A model generated the notes under the pieces. That model was not told where the DNA came from. It saw only the letters and a program-made list of their open reading frames with translations, and did not search any database. A DNA stretch of 64,000 bases from Palsa-883 sp963826975 (lineage in GTDB: Bacteria > Pseudomonadota > Alphaproteobacteria > Acetobacterales > Acetobacteraceae). Shown here piece after piece: positions 16,802 through 24,920 of the stretch. The translations under genes were made by a program, and so were the position numbers. The DNA lies in the NCBI GenBank assembly GCA_963826975.1, contig CAWGZJ010000005.1, forward strand, positions 496,001-560,000, written 5' to 3'. How positions within the stretch are numbered: the first letter of the stretch is position 1; each line of letters starts with the position of its first letter.

Positions 16802-18043
16802 TCACGCCTGCGGCGCCACCCCCACATATCTGAACTGGTGTACCACGTCGCCCAGCTGGAACTTGTCGTCGGACTTGACCTGGTAGATCGACACGACCTT
16901 GGATTTCGTGTCACCGTTTTCGTCGAACGAGATGTCGCCTTGCAGCGTCTTCAGGTTTGTTGCCTGGATGGCGTCGCGCACATTGTCCCGCGTCATCGGT
17001 TTACCGGCTTTCGCCACCCGTCCGATGGCATCGATGATCACCTGCGCGGCGTCGTAGTAGGTGACGGTGTAGTCCGCCGGCTCCTGGTTCATCTTCGCCT
17101 TGTAACGCTTGGCCCAGGCTTGCACCGCGGGTTCCTCCAGCACGTGCGCGGCGGCGGAGGTGGCGTACCAGCCCTGGATGGCCGGCATGCCGGTGCCGGT
17201 CAGCATGTCGGGCGTGTGCACGCCGTCGCCGCCACCCTTCGGGATCGCGGGCAGAATGTCGTAGGACTGCTTGGCGAGCTTGCCGCCGGCCAGCGGATCG
17301 CCGCCGTAATACAGTCCCTGCACGCCGAGGCTCTTCGCCTTGGTGATGATCGCGTTGTAGTCGGCGTTGAGCGGATCGAGGCGGTCGCGGATCACCACCT
17401 CCATGCCCTTCTTCGCCGCCTGCGCAGCGAAGGCGTCCGCCATACCGACGCCATAGGCACCGCCGTCATCCAGCACGATGATCTTCTTCACCTTCAGCGT
17501 TTCGGCGAAGTAGTTCGCGAGGTTGGGACCCTGATAGGCGTCGGTGGTGACCGTGCGGAAGAACACCGGCTTGCCACCGGGGCGATACAGCGAGGCGAAT
17601 TTCGGGTTGGTGAGATCGGGGTTCGTTGCGCTGCCGCTGATCGTCGCCATGCCGCCCTGGCTGAGCACCGGCGTCACGGCTTTGGCCGAACCGCTGTTCA
17701 GCGGCCCGACCGCGGCCATCACGGTTCGGTCGCCGAGCATCTTGCGCGCGTTGGTGGCGGCGAGTGCGGGATCGTATTGACCGGTTGTGGTGGACGCATC
17801 GTCCAGTATCAACGTGCGCAGCTTGTAGCCGCCGACGCCACCCCGGGCGTTCGCCTCATCGATCGCGAACACCGCCGCGTCGCGCGCGATGCCGGCCTGC
17901 AAGGCGAGCGAGCCGGTCAGCGGAAAGCTCATGCCGATAGTTACGATCTTGTCCTCGGCCTGGGCCGGTACGCGGCCGGCTCCGGTCGCCAGTGCGGCGA
18001 CGCCGACCAGGTGCAGCGCGCGACGACGTGGCAGCGTGAACAT
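16802..18043 (-). CDS. Branched-chain-amino-acid-type ABC transporter substrate-binding protein
   Basis: A 413-residue periplasmic binding protein (Peripla_BP_6). The N-terminus is a Tat/Sec-like signal (RRRALHLVGVAALATGAG... ending PAQAE). The mature protein begins IVTIGMSFPLTGSLALQAG and continues with LRTLILDDASTTTGQYDPALA and IVLDDGGAYGVGMADAF, as in LivJ-type proteins. The ATG at 18043 is supported by an AGGAG nine bases upstream. No permease or ATPase genes are adjacent, so it is an orphan binding protein or uses distant partners. The ligand could be amino acids, amides or aromatic acids. Confidence 0.88.
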   Translation of the reverse strand: MFTLPRRRALHLVGVAALATGAGRVPAQAEDKIVTIGMSFPLTGSLALQAGIARDAAVFAIDEANARGGVGGYKLRTLILDDASTTTGQYDPALAATNARKMLGDRTVMAAVGPLNSGSAKAVTPVLSQGGMATISGSATNPDLTNPKFASLYRPGGKPVFFRTVTTDAYQGPNLANYFAETLKVKKIIVLDDGGAYGVGMADAFAAQAAKKGMEVVIRDRLDPLNADYNAIITKAKSLGVQGLYYGGDPLAGGKLAKQSYDILPAIPKGGGDGVHTPDMLTGTGMPAIQGWYATSAAAHVLEEPAVQAWAKRYKAKMNQEPADYTVTYYDAAQVIIDAIGRVAKAGKPMTRDNVRDAIQATNLKTLQGDISFDENGDTKSKVVSIYQVKSDDKFQLGDVVHQFRYVGVAPQA

Positions 18044-18174
18044 GTTGTGTCTCCTGTTGGCGCTGCCCGTTCGGGCCGTGCGCGTTCTCCCTGCGCGCAT
18101 TACAGCACTTCCCCGGCGCTTTACGAAACCGCGCCATGCGCTACCGTGCGCGCCGCACCACGGCGGGACCGAAC

Positions 18175-19686
18175 ATGCCAGATATGAACACCGATGCCCT
18201 GAAGACCCGCCTCGTCGATCTGGTGAACCAGCACGCCAAGCTGGCGCAGGTCATCAACGACTCGCTGTTCTCCTTCGCCGAACTCGGCTTTCATGAGATC
18301 GAGAGCTCGAGGTTCCTCACCGCCACACTCGAACAGCACGGCTTCACGGTGCAGCGCGGCGTGGCCGGTATGCCCAGCGGCTGGGTGGCGCGGTTCGGCG
18401 ACGGCGGGCCGGTGATCGCGCTGGGCAGCGATATCGACGCGCTGCCGAACGTGTCGCAGGTGCCGGGCCTCGCCTACCACAAGCCGATGGTCGAGGGCGG
18501 TCCGGGGCACGGCGAAGGGCACAACTCCGGCCAGGCGGTGAACATCGCCGCGGCGCTGGCGCTGAAGGAGTTGATGCAACGCGAGGGGCTGCCGGGCACG
18601 CTGATGCTGTGGCCCGGCATCGCTGAGGAACTGCTCGCCGGCAAGGCGTTCCAGGTGCGCGACGGGCTGTTCGACGGCGTGGACGCCGTGCTGTTCACCC
18701 ATGTCGGCTACAACCTGGAGACCGGCTGGGGTGAAGTCACCGGGGCCGGCGGGCTGATCTCGGTCGAGTATGCGTTCCATGGCGCGTCGGCGCACGCGGC
18801 GGCGGCACCATGGCGCGGACGCAGCGCGCTCGACGCGGTCGAGTTGATGAACATGGGCTGGAACGTGCGGCGCGAGCACCTGCGGCCCGAGCAGCGCTCG
18901 CACTACATCATCACGTATGGCGGCGAGCAGCCCAACGTCGTGCCGGCGCTGGCCAAGGTCTGGTACTACCTGCGCGAGACGGACGTGGAAGGCGTGCGCA
19001 AGAACTTTGCCATCTGCAACCGCATTGCCGACGGCGCGGCGATGATGACGGACACCGAGGTGACGCGGCGGATGCTGGGTGCGTCGTGGCCGCGCCACTA
19101 CAATCGTGTCCTGGCCGAAACGGTGCAGGCAAATATCGAGCGCACCGGCTTGCCGGAGTGGACCGACGACGATCAACGTTTCGCCCGCGCCGTGCAGCGC
19201 GCCGCCGGCGGCAAGGAGGTCGGTCTGGCAACCGACGTGGCGAAGATCACCATCAAGCCGCACAGCCCCGGCACCGATGATATCGGCGACGTGTCCTGGG
19301 CGGTGCCGACGGTGCAGATCCGCTACCCGGCGAACATGGCCAGCCTGCCGGGGCATCACTGGTCGAACGCCATGGCGATGGCGACGCCGATCGCGCACAA
19401 GGGCGTGGTGGCGGGCGCCAAGGTGGTGGCCGGCAGCGTGCTCGACCTGCTGCTGCAGCCGGAACGTGTGGCCGAGGCGAAGCGCTACTTCACCGAGGTG
19501 CAGTGCAAGGACCAGCACTACGAGCCGTTCATCGGCAAGGACGACAAGCCGCCGATCGATCTGAACCAGGTGGCGATGGACAAGTTTCGTCCATTGCAGA
19601 AACAGTTCTACTATGACCCCGCGAAATACACCACCTATCTGGAACAGTTAGGTGTGATCTACCCGACACTGGAGCCGCCACAATGA
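18175..19686 (+). CDS. M20-family amidohydrolase (AbgB-like)
   Basis: A 503-residue M20D peptidase/amidohydrolase. Metal-site blocks are VIALGSDIDALPN and GHGEGHNSGQAVNIAAALA, then MLWPGIAEELLAGKAF with the general-base glutamate pair. The dimerisation domain has VEYAFHGASAHAAAAPWRGRS. The overall order matches p-aminobenzoyl-glutamate hydrolase subunit B and related acyl-amino-acid hydrolases. The ATG at 18175 is chosen (MPDMNTDALKTRLVDLV); ATGs at 18136 and 18184 are alternatives. Its stop overlaps the aldolase ATG by 4 bp, making it the first gene of an amino-acid-related operon. Confidence 0.85.
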   Translation: MPDMNTDALKTRLVDLVNQHAKLAQVINDSLFSFAELGFHEIESSRFLTATLEQHGFTVQRGVAGMPSGWVARFGDGGPVIALGSDIDALPNVSQVPGLAYHKPMVEGGPGHGEGHNSGQAVNIAAALALKELMQREGLPGTLMLWPGIAEELLAGKAFQVRDGLFDGVDAVLFTHVGYNLETGWGEVTGAGGLISVEYAFHGASAHAAAAPWRGRSALDAVELMNMGWNVRREHLRPEQRSHYIITYGGEQPNVVPALAKVWYYLRETDVEGVRKNFAICNRIADGAAMMTDTEVTRRMLGASWPRHYNRVLAETVQANIERTGLPEWTDDDQRFARAVQRAAGGKEVGLATDVAKITIKPHSPGTDDIGDVSWAVPTVQIRYPANMASLPGHHWSNAMAMATPIAHKGVVAGAKVVAGSVLDLLLQPERVAEAKRYFTEVQCKDQHYEPFIGKDDKPPIDLNQVAMDKFRPLQKQFYYDPAKYTTYLEQLGVIYPTLEPPQ

Positions 19687-20765
19687 ACTATGTACCCAGG
19701 GGGAGCTTTGAGCCCCCGCGATTCGATTTTTCCACCCCGGTGCGCGTCAACCTGTCGTCTGACACGCAGACCAAGCCGTCGCCGGCGATGAAAGAAGCCA
19801 TGATGACGGCCGAGGTCGGCGACGAACAAGCCGGCTCCGATCCGACCGTCTGGGCGCTGTGCGACCGCACGGCGGCGCTGCTGGGCAAGGAGGCGGCGAT
19901 ATTCCTGCCCTCCGGCACGATGTGCAACCAGGTTGCAATCGCCACGCATTGCCGCCCGGGCGACGAGGTGTTGGCGCATGAGGATGCGCACATCCTGAGC
20001 AGCGAGGCCGGTGGGCCGATGGCGATTGCCGGCGTCACGATCCGCGGGCTGGCCGGCGCACGCGGGATGTTCGACGTGGACGCGGTGGAGGCGGCGATCC
20101 GGCCGATAAGCCGCTACGCACCACCGCAGACGCTGCTGGAGGTGGAGCAGACGGCGAACCGCGGCGGTGGGACGTGCTGGCCGGTCGGGCTGCTCGACGC
20201 GGTGACGGCGGCGGCACACGCGCACGGGTTGGCGACGCATATGGATGGTGCCCGCGTGATGAACGCGGCGGTGGCGCTGGGCGTGCCGGCGGCGGAGTTG
20301 GCGGCGGGCTGCGATACGGTGTGGCTGGATTTTACCAAGGGCCTGTCGGCGCCGCTGGGCGCGGTGCTCGCGGGGTCGAAACAATTCATCGGCGAGGCGT
20401 GGCGCTGGAAGCAGCGGCTGGGCGGGTCGATGCGACAGGGCGGGATCTGCGCCGCGGCGTGTATTTACGCGCTGGAACACAATATCGATCGGTTGGCGGA
20501 AGATCATGCCAACGCCAAGACGCTGGCGCGCGGGATGGGGCAGATCGAGGGCATCACGGTCGAGCAGCCGGAGACCAACCTGGTGTTCTTCGATACTGAG
20601 GGCACCGGAATGACGGCGGCGGTGTTTGCCAGCAAGCTGCGCAAGCACGGGGTGATGGTGTCGGTGTCGGACAAGTATCGGGCGCGCGCCTGCCTGCATC
20701 TGGATATCAGCGCGGCGCAGGTGGATGAAGCACTGGGCGTGATGAAGCTGGCGGCGACGCACTAG
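19683..20765 (+). CDS. Threonine aldolase-family PLP enzyme
   Basis: A 360-residue fold-type I beta-eliminating lyase. It shows NLSSDTQTKPSPAMKEAM, the substrate-site EVGDEQAGSDPTV, ATHMDGARVMNAAVALG with the PLP-binding Asp, and the Schiff-base lysine in WLDFTKGLSAPLGAVLAG. Family members cleave L-threonine, allo-threonine or other beta-hydroxy-amino acids to glycine plus an aldehyde. It overlaps the preceding amidohydrolase by 4 bp and is followed 24 bp later by a tautomerase. Whether it is a low-specificity threonine aldolase or acts on another hydroxy-amino acid cannot be decided from sequence. Confidence 0.87.
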   Translation: MNYVPRGSFEPPRFDFSTPVRVNLSSDTQTKPSPAMKEAMMTAEVGDEQAGSDPTVWALCDRTAALLGKEAAIFLPSGTMCNQVAIATHCRPGDEVLAHEDAHILSSEAGGPMAIAGVTIRGLAGARGMFDVDAVEAAIRPISRYAPPQTLLEVEQTANRGGGTCWPVGLLDAVTAAAHAHGLATHMDGARVMNAAVALGVPAAELAAGCDTVWLDFTKGLSAPLGAVLAGSKQFIGEAWRWKQRLGGSMRQGGICAAACIYALEHNIDRLAEDHANAKTLARGMGQIEGITVEQPETNLVFFDTEGTGMTAAVFASKLRKHGVMVSVSDKYRARACLHLDISAAQVDEALGVMKLAATH

Positions 20766-20789
20766 CTGTTTGTTTTACAGGAGGAACGT

Positions 20790-20975
20790 ATGCCGGAAGT
20801 TTATGTTCACGCGGTCGCGGGTCGCAGCCTGGAGCAGAAGCGTGCGCTGGTGAAGGATATCACCGACGCGGTGGTGAAGAACTTCAAGGTCGGCGCGGAC
20901 GCGGTGACGGTGGAGATCGTCGAGTTGGCGAAGGAGAACAAGGCGAAGGGCGGCGTGCTGTTCAGCGAACGGTGA
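20790..20975 (+). CDS. 4-oxalocrotonate tautomerase-family protein
   Basis: A 61-residue protein, exactly the size of 4-OT subunits. It starts MPEVYVHAVAGRSLEQKRALV, so Pro-1 becomes the catalytic base after Met removal, and the arginine at position 12 and the helix KRALVKDITDAVVKNF fit the family. It acts as a hexamer isomerising enol/keto acids. A good Shine-Dalgarno (AGGAGG) precedes the ATG by 5 bp. It follows the threonine aldolase closely and may process a keto acid product. Confidence 0.88.
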   Translation: MPEVYVHAVAGRSLEQKRALVKDITDAVVKNFKVGADAVTVEIVELAKENKAKGGVLFSER

Positions 20976-21013
20976 CGCGCGTCCGGCGGCGCGTTGGCCG
21001 CCGGTTCCGCATC

Positions 21014-21092
21014 AGGTCATGCCCGCGCCTTGCGTGTTGACAGTGGGATAACCCGGGCATCCCGCGCGGCAGCGAGCGCGCGTGGCATGACC
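21014..21092. repeat. GTCATGCC/GGCATGAC inverted repeat
   Basis: AGGTCATGCC (21014-21023) and GGCATGACC (21084-21092) are the ends of an element related to the hairpin at 7943-8066. It fills most of the gap between the tautomerase and the class II aldolase. Confidence 0.5.
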
Positions 21093-21103
21093 GAAGCAAG
21101 CCT

Positions 21104-21772
21104 GTGGGACGCAATGGCGCAGTGACGAAATCGCAACGCCAGGTCGCCGAGATCTACCGGGCGCTGGGGCGGGCCGGCATGAATGCCGGCAGCTCCGGCA
21201 ATGTCAGCGTGCGCAGCCGCAACGGCATGGTGATCACACCGTCGGGCTGCCGCGCGGAAAGCATCACCGATACCGATCCGGTCACGACGACGCCGGATGG
21301 CAAGACGCGCGGCAACCGTGCTCCGTCCAGCGAGTGGTTCATGCACGCCGCGATCTATCGCGCCTATACGAACGCGGGTGCGATCGTGCATACGCATTCG
21401 GATGCATGCACGGCGCTGGCATGCCTGAACGAACCCCTGCCCGCCTTCCACTACCTGATCGTTCGTTTCGGTGGCGATGATGTCCGCTGTGCGCCATATG
21501 TGACGTTCGGCACGCCGGCGTTGGCAGAGGTTGCCGTCGCAGCGCTGGTCGATCGCACCGCGTGCCTGCTGGCTAATCATGGGATGATCGTCACCGGCGC
21601 CGATCCCGACGAGGCACTGACCGCAGCGATCACGCTGGAGACGCTGGCCCGGCAATATCTGCTGGCGCGCGCGGCCGGGACCGTGCGGCTGCTGACCTCG
21701 GCCGAGATGCAGGCGGCGCGCGAACGCTTCAAGACTTACGGCCCGGCGGCCACGGCGTCTGCCACAACGTAG
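21104..21772 (+). CDS. Class II aldolase/adducin-family protein (fuculose-phosphate aldolase-like)
   Basis: A ~222-residue zinc aldolase. Motifs are GSSGNVSVR (phosphate loop), ITPSGC, SSEWFMHAAIY with the catalytic glutamate, and the zinc histidines in IVHTHSDACTALAC and LANHGMIVTG. The family cleaves fuculose-1-P, rhamnulose-1-P or ribulose-type sugar phosphates, or decarboxylates/epimerises related compounds. The start is uncertain: GTG at 21104 (used) or GTG at 21122. It is the last gene of the plus-strand run 18175-21772, separated from the tautomerase by a GTCATGCC/GGCATGAC inverted repeat. Confidence 0.85.
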   Translation: MGRNGAVTKSQRQVAEIYRALGRAGMNAGSSGNVSVRSRNGMVITPSGCRAESITDTDPVTTTPDGKTRGNRAPSSEWFMHAAIYRAYTNAGAIVHTHSDACTALACLNEPLPAFHYLIVRFGGDDVRCAPYVTFGTPALAEVAVAALVDRTACLLANHGMIVTGADPDEALTAAITLETLARQYLLARAAGTVRLLTSAEMQAARERFKTYGPAATASATT

Positions 21773-21794
21773 CTCAGCCGTTGTGCTGCCGGCG

Positions 21795-22265
21795 TCAGAA
21801 GTTCGTGCAGTCGCGTCGCAGGATCAGGCCGACGGACTGCTGATGAAACCGCACCCTATATTGCGCCATGACCGCGTCCAGGCCGCTACGGGTTTGCTCG
21901 GAATCCGGGGCCGCAATGATAACCAGAGTGCTCGGTTCGCGGCTGATCACGCCGGTTGCCGGATTGCGCCATTGGCCCGCGGCATCGAGTGCCGTCAGCC
22001 CGTCCGGGAATGCCGGCGTCAGCACGTCGCGCGCAAACGCCGCCCACTGCGCGTCGGTCACCGTGGCGCCGAGTTCACGCTGATCGGCCGGCGCGATGGT
22101 GCGGCCAAAGAACAATTCCGCCACCAGCATCTGATGGCTGGCTTGCGCGGTGCAGACCGCGGCCGGGTTGGCACAACCGGCCAGCATCGCGCAGACGGCC
22201 AACGCAGCACCCGGGGCAGCACCAGGGCCAGCACCCCGGCGCCAGGCTGCGCGCGGACGATGCAA
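21795..22265 (-). CDS. DUF3574-family lipoprotein
   Basis: 156 residues. A basic N-terminus and hydrophobic stretch end in a lipobox (LAVCAMLAGC), so it should be an outer- or inner-membrane lipoprotein. The mature part carries MLVAELFFGRTIAPADQRELG and a C-terminal YRVRFHQQSVGLILRRD segment, typical of DUF3574. The function of that family is unknown. It lies 3 bp downstream of alanine dehydrogenase on the same strand, so may be co-transcribed, though no functional link is apparent. Confidence 0.75.
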   Translation of the reverse strand: MHRPRAAWRRGAGPGAAPGAALAVCAMLAGCANPAAVCTAQASHQMLVAELFFGRTIAPADQRELGATVTDAQWAAFARDVLTPAFPDGLTALDAAGQWRNPATGVISREPSTLVIIAAPDSEQTRSGLDAVMAQYRVRFHQQSVGLILRRDCTNF

Positions 22266-22268
22266 AAC

Positions 22269-23390
22269 CTACGGACCGGCTAGCAGCGTCTCGGGCGCGA
22301 CGTGGGCGAAACCGAGGTCGCGCGCCACCGCGGCGTAGGCCACCTGCCCGGCATGCACGTTCAATCCGTCACGCAGACGCGGATCGTCGCGCAGCGCCCC
22401 GCGCCAGCCCTTCTCGGCCAGAGCGATCACGAACGGCAAGGTCGCATTGGTCAGTGCGAAGGTCGACGTGCGCGCGACCGCGCCCGGCATATTGGTGACG
22501 CAGTAGTGCACGACGCCCTCGTCCACATAAGTCGGGGCCGAGTGGGTGGTCGGCCGGCTGCTCTCGAAGCAGCCGCCCTGGTCGATGGCGATGTCGACCA
22601 GCACCGAGCCGGGCCGCATCTGTTTCAACATCGCTCGCGTCACCAGCTTTGGCGCAGCGGCACCTGGTACCAGCACCGCGCCGATCACCAGGTCGGCGGC
22701 CAGCACTGCGCGCTCAATCGCCTCGGCGGTGGCGAACTCGGTGGTGGCGCGGGCGCCGAATTGCAGATCGAGTTCCTTCAGCCGCGGCAGCGAGCGGTCG
22801 AGGATGACCACCGAAGCCTCGAGCCCCACCGCCATGCGCGCGGCGTTGGTGCCGGCGACACCGCCGCCGATTACCACGACGCGGGCTGGCGGCACGCCGG
22901 GGACGCCGCCGAGCAGAATGCCGGCACCGCCCTGCTCACGTTCCAGGCAATGCGCACCGACCTGCACGGACATGCGGCCGGCGACCTCGCTCATTGGTGA
23001 AAGTAGCGGCAGTCCACCTTGGCGGTCGGTGACCGTTTCGTAGGCGACGCACGTGGCGCCGGAGCGGAGCAAGCCCTCGGCCTGCACCTTGTCGGCGGCG
23101 AGGTGCAGGTAGGTGAACAACACCTGGCCGGTATGCAGGCGGGCGATCTCTTCCGGCTGCGGTTCCTTCACCTTCACGATCAGCTCGGCTTCGGCGAACA
23201 CCGCGGCGGCGTTGGGCGCGATGGCGGCGCCGGCGGCACGGTAGGCGTCGTCGGCGATGCCGATGCCGGCGGCCGCGCCTTGTTGCACGAGCACCTGGTG
23301 GCCGTGCAGCACAAGCTCGCGCGCACCGGCCGGGGTCAGCCCGACGCGGTACTCATGGGTCTTGATCTCCTTCGGAACGCCGATCCGCAC
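22269..23390 (-). CDS. ald: Alanine dehydrogenase
   Basis: 373 residues, the normal length. It begins (M)RIGVPKEIKTHEYRVGLTP. Substrate residues include the lysine in LIVKVKEPQPEE and the histidine in TYLHLAADK. The NAD-binding fold is VVVIGGGVAGTNAARMAVGL with VDIAIDQGGCFESSRPTTH nearby. The enzyme reversibly deaminates L-alanine to pyruvate with NAD+. The start is taken as GTG at 23390 because AGGAGG lies 5 bp before it and the family begins there; an in-frame ATG at 23405 would put the Shine-Dalgarno inside the coding region. Confidence 0.95.
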   Translation of the reverse strand: MRIGVPKEIKTHEYRVGLTPAGARELVLHGHQVLVQQGAAAGIGIADDAYRAAGAAIAPNAAAVFAEAELIVKVKEPQPEEIARLHTGQVLFTYLHLAADKVQAEGLLRSGATCVAYETVTDRQGGLPLLSPMSEVAGRMSVQVGAHCLEREQGGAGILLGGVPGVPPARVVVIGGGVAGTNAARMAVGLEASVVILDRSLPRLKELDLQFGARATTEFATAEAIERAVLAADLVIGAVLVPGAAAPKLVTRAMLKQMRPGSVLVDIAIDQGGCFESSRPTTHSAPTYVDEGVVHYCVTNMPGAVARTSTFALTNATLPFVIALAEKGWRGALRDDPRLRDGLNVHAGQVAYAAVARDLGFAHVAPETLLAGP

Positions 23391-23421
23391 CTTTGCCTCC
23401 TGCAATCGTGGAGGCGTCAGT

Positions 23422-23973
23422 CTAGCCCATCGGCAGCGGGAAGCGGTGCAAATACGGCAAGTAGTCGGACTCGACGTCGATTCGCAGCGTCGCCAGCACT
23501 CGCACCACGGCGTTGTAGAAGGCGATGGCGACAGTCAGGTCGACGATTTGCTCGTTGCCCAGCGCAGTCTGCAGCGCGGCAAAGCTGGCGTCGGATATGT
23601 CGCCGTCCGTGGTGATCTCGCGGGCCGCGCGCAGTACTTGGCGGGTCAGTGTGTCGAGGTCGGTTGGCTTGCCGGCGCTGTCGTCGATCAGCGCCTGGAT
23701 GTCGGCCTCGGTGACGCCGAAATCGAGGCCGAGCTTGACGTGGTGCGACCACTCGTAGGGGGAGCGGGCCAGCCAGCCGACCTGCAAGATGGCCAGTTCG
23801 CGCAGCCGGGGATCAAGCTTGCTGCCGTAACGGATGTAGTTTCCCAGGCTATGGAACGCGCGCGCGGCATTGGGCGAGTTCACCAGCGCCTTGTGCAGCG
23901 CGATTGGGCGTTTCAGCAGATCCTGGTCCGCGGGTGATAGATCCGATGGTTCGAGATACGGCACGCGGGCCAT
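23422..23973 (-). CDS. Carboxymuconolactone decarboxylase (AhpD-like) family protein
   Basis: 183 residues. The core motif region reads LRELAILQVGWLARSPYEWSHHVKLGLDFGV, where AhpD-type members have a Cys-x2-Cys or Cys-x-x-x-x-x-His redox motif. Here the cysteines are absent and only EWSHH remains, so a peroxidase role is unlikely and a decarboxylase- or lactonase-like role is more plausible. It lies upstream of ald on the same strand with a 31-bp gap. Confidence 0.82.
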   Translation of the reverse strand: MARVPYLEPSDLSPADQDLLKRPIALHKALVNSPNAARAFHSLGNYIRYGSKLDPRLRELAILQVGWLARSPYEWSHHVKLGLDFGVTEADIQALIDDSAGKPTDLDTLTRQVLRAAREITTDGDISDASFAALQTALGNEQIVDLTVAIAFYNAVVRVLATLRIDVESDYLPYLHRFPLPMG

Positions 23974-24056
23974 GGGGCGGTCCTCCGGTTCGTTGCAACA
24001 CGTCGAGCCCGAGCATGATCCTGTGCGCGCTGGGATAGGCCTGGGCTGAGCGAACT

Positions 24057-24167
24057 CTCCCCCTCCCCTTGAGGGAGGGGGCTGGGGGGAGGGGTCGGTG
24101 CCGGGGTCGCACTGCAGCAGCCACGTACCGCGCCGACCCCTCCCCCCTCCCTCAAGGGGAGGGGGAG
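24057..24167. repeat. Long palindromic repeat, copy 1
   Basis: CTCCCCCTCCCCTT at 24057 is mirrored by AAGGGGAGGGGGAG at 24154-24167, with the inner arms GGAGGGGTCGG and CCGACCCCTCC extending the stem. A second copy of the same element, including the trailing GAGAATATT, is at 53938-54060. It lies between an AhpD-like gene and the 3' end of the dioxygenase gene. Confidence 0.8.
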
Positions 24168-24176
24168 AATATTACA

Positions 24177-24920
24177 TTACTTGGCCGGTCGCGCGTTGCG
24201 GAAGGTCACCACCAACACATCGCGATGCGCGGGCAGCGTGGGGTCCAGCGGCTGCACCGGCGTGACGCCGTGATAGACCCGCGCATCGTCCACCAGCGCC
24301 GCGTCAAACGGATGCGTCAGCGTGAAACTGCCCAGCAGGCGTTTCTCCAGGTCGTGGATCGTGGTCGTTCCGCTGGCGATGTTCTGCCGTCCGATCAACA
24401 GCACCAGCACGTAGTCCACACCGTCGCGGTGCAATCCTTCCGGTGTCGGTTGGCCCGCCTCGCCGGGTCGCGCTTCGATGCGGAACTGGTGCGTTTCGAT
24501 GTGCCAGGCGCGCACCGCGGGGGCGATGCCGCCGAACAGGCGATGACAGAAACGCAGGATCGTCGTCATGCTCGGCCCGTCGCCGATGACATCGGTGATC
24601 GGCGAGAACCAACGCGCGATGCCGCCGTTCAGCGTGTTGTAATCCAGCGTCTGATAGTGCGCCTGGTGCGGCTGGCGGCGGATCGTGCCGTCCGCGGTGG
24701 CGGCGAACACCGCGTGGCGGCGGCGGCGGTAGCGACCGCCATCGGCCATGTAAGTGTCGAGATCGAGCGCATCCCAGCTCGAGGCAAAATCGCCCCAGTC
24801 GGTCAGCGGACCGGCGGCGACCAACGCGGGATGCATCGCCTCGGCGGCAACCAGGGCGTAGCCGGCCTGGGCAAGATGCGTGTCGAGCACCTCATCCGGG
24901 TGCAGAACGAGTTCGCTCAT
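24177..24920 (-). CDS. 2-oxoglutarate/Fe(II) dioxygenase-family protein
   Basis: 247 residues, matching the 2OG-Fe_dioxygenase family (PF10014). The iron triad is the HxD in GLHRDGVDYVLVLLIGRQN plus the distal histidine in DDARVYHGVTPVQP. A short tail (DVLVVTFRNA) may supply the 2-oxoglutarate-binding arginine. Some relatives hydroxylate free amino acids such as isoleucine. The ATG at 24920 overlaps the stop of the upstream molybdopterin oxidoreductase by 4 bp. That coupling suggests sequential oxidation of a common substrate, but no substrate is identifiable. Confidence 0.82.
   Translation of the reverse strand: MSELVLHPDEVLDTHLAQAGYALVAAEAMHPALVAAGPLTDWGDFASSWDALDLDTYMADGGRYRRRRHAVFAATADGTIRRQPHQAHYQTLDYNTLNGGIARWFSPITDVIGDGPSMTTILRFCHRLFGGIAPAVRAWHIETHQFRIEARPGEAGQPTPEGLHRDGVDYVLVLLIGRQNIASGTTTIHDLEKRLLGSFTLTHPFDAALVDDARVYHGVTPVQPLDPTLPAHRDVLVVTFRNARPAK

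Noticed and set aside
18121..19518. Long antisense reading frame opposite the M20 amidohydrolase
   Set aside because: Same reason; His/Arg-rich translation without domains, and the plus strand is a recognised enzyme.
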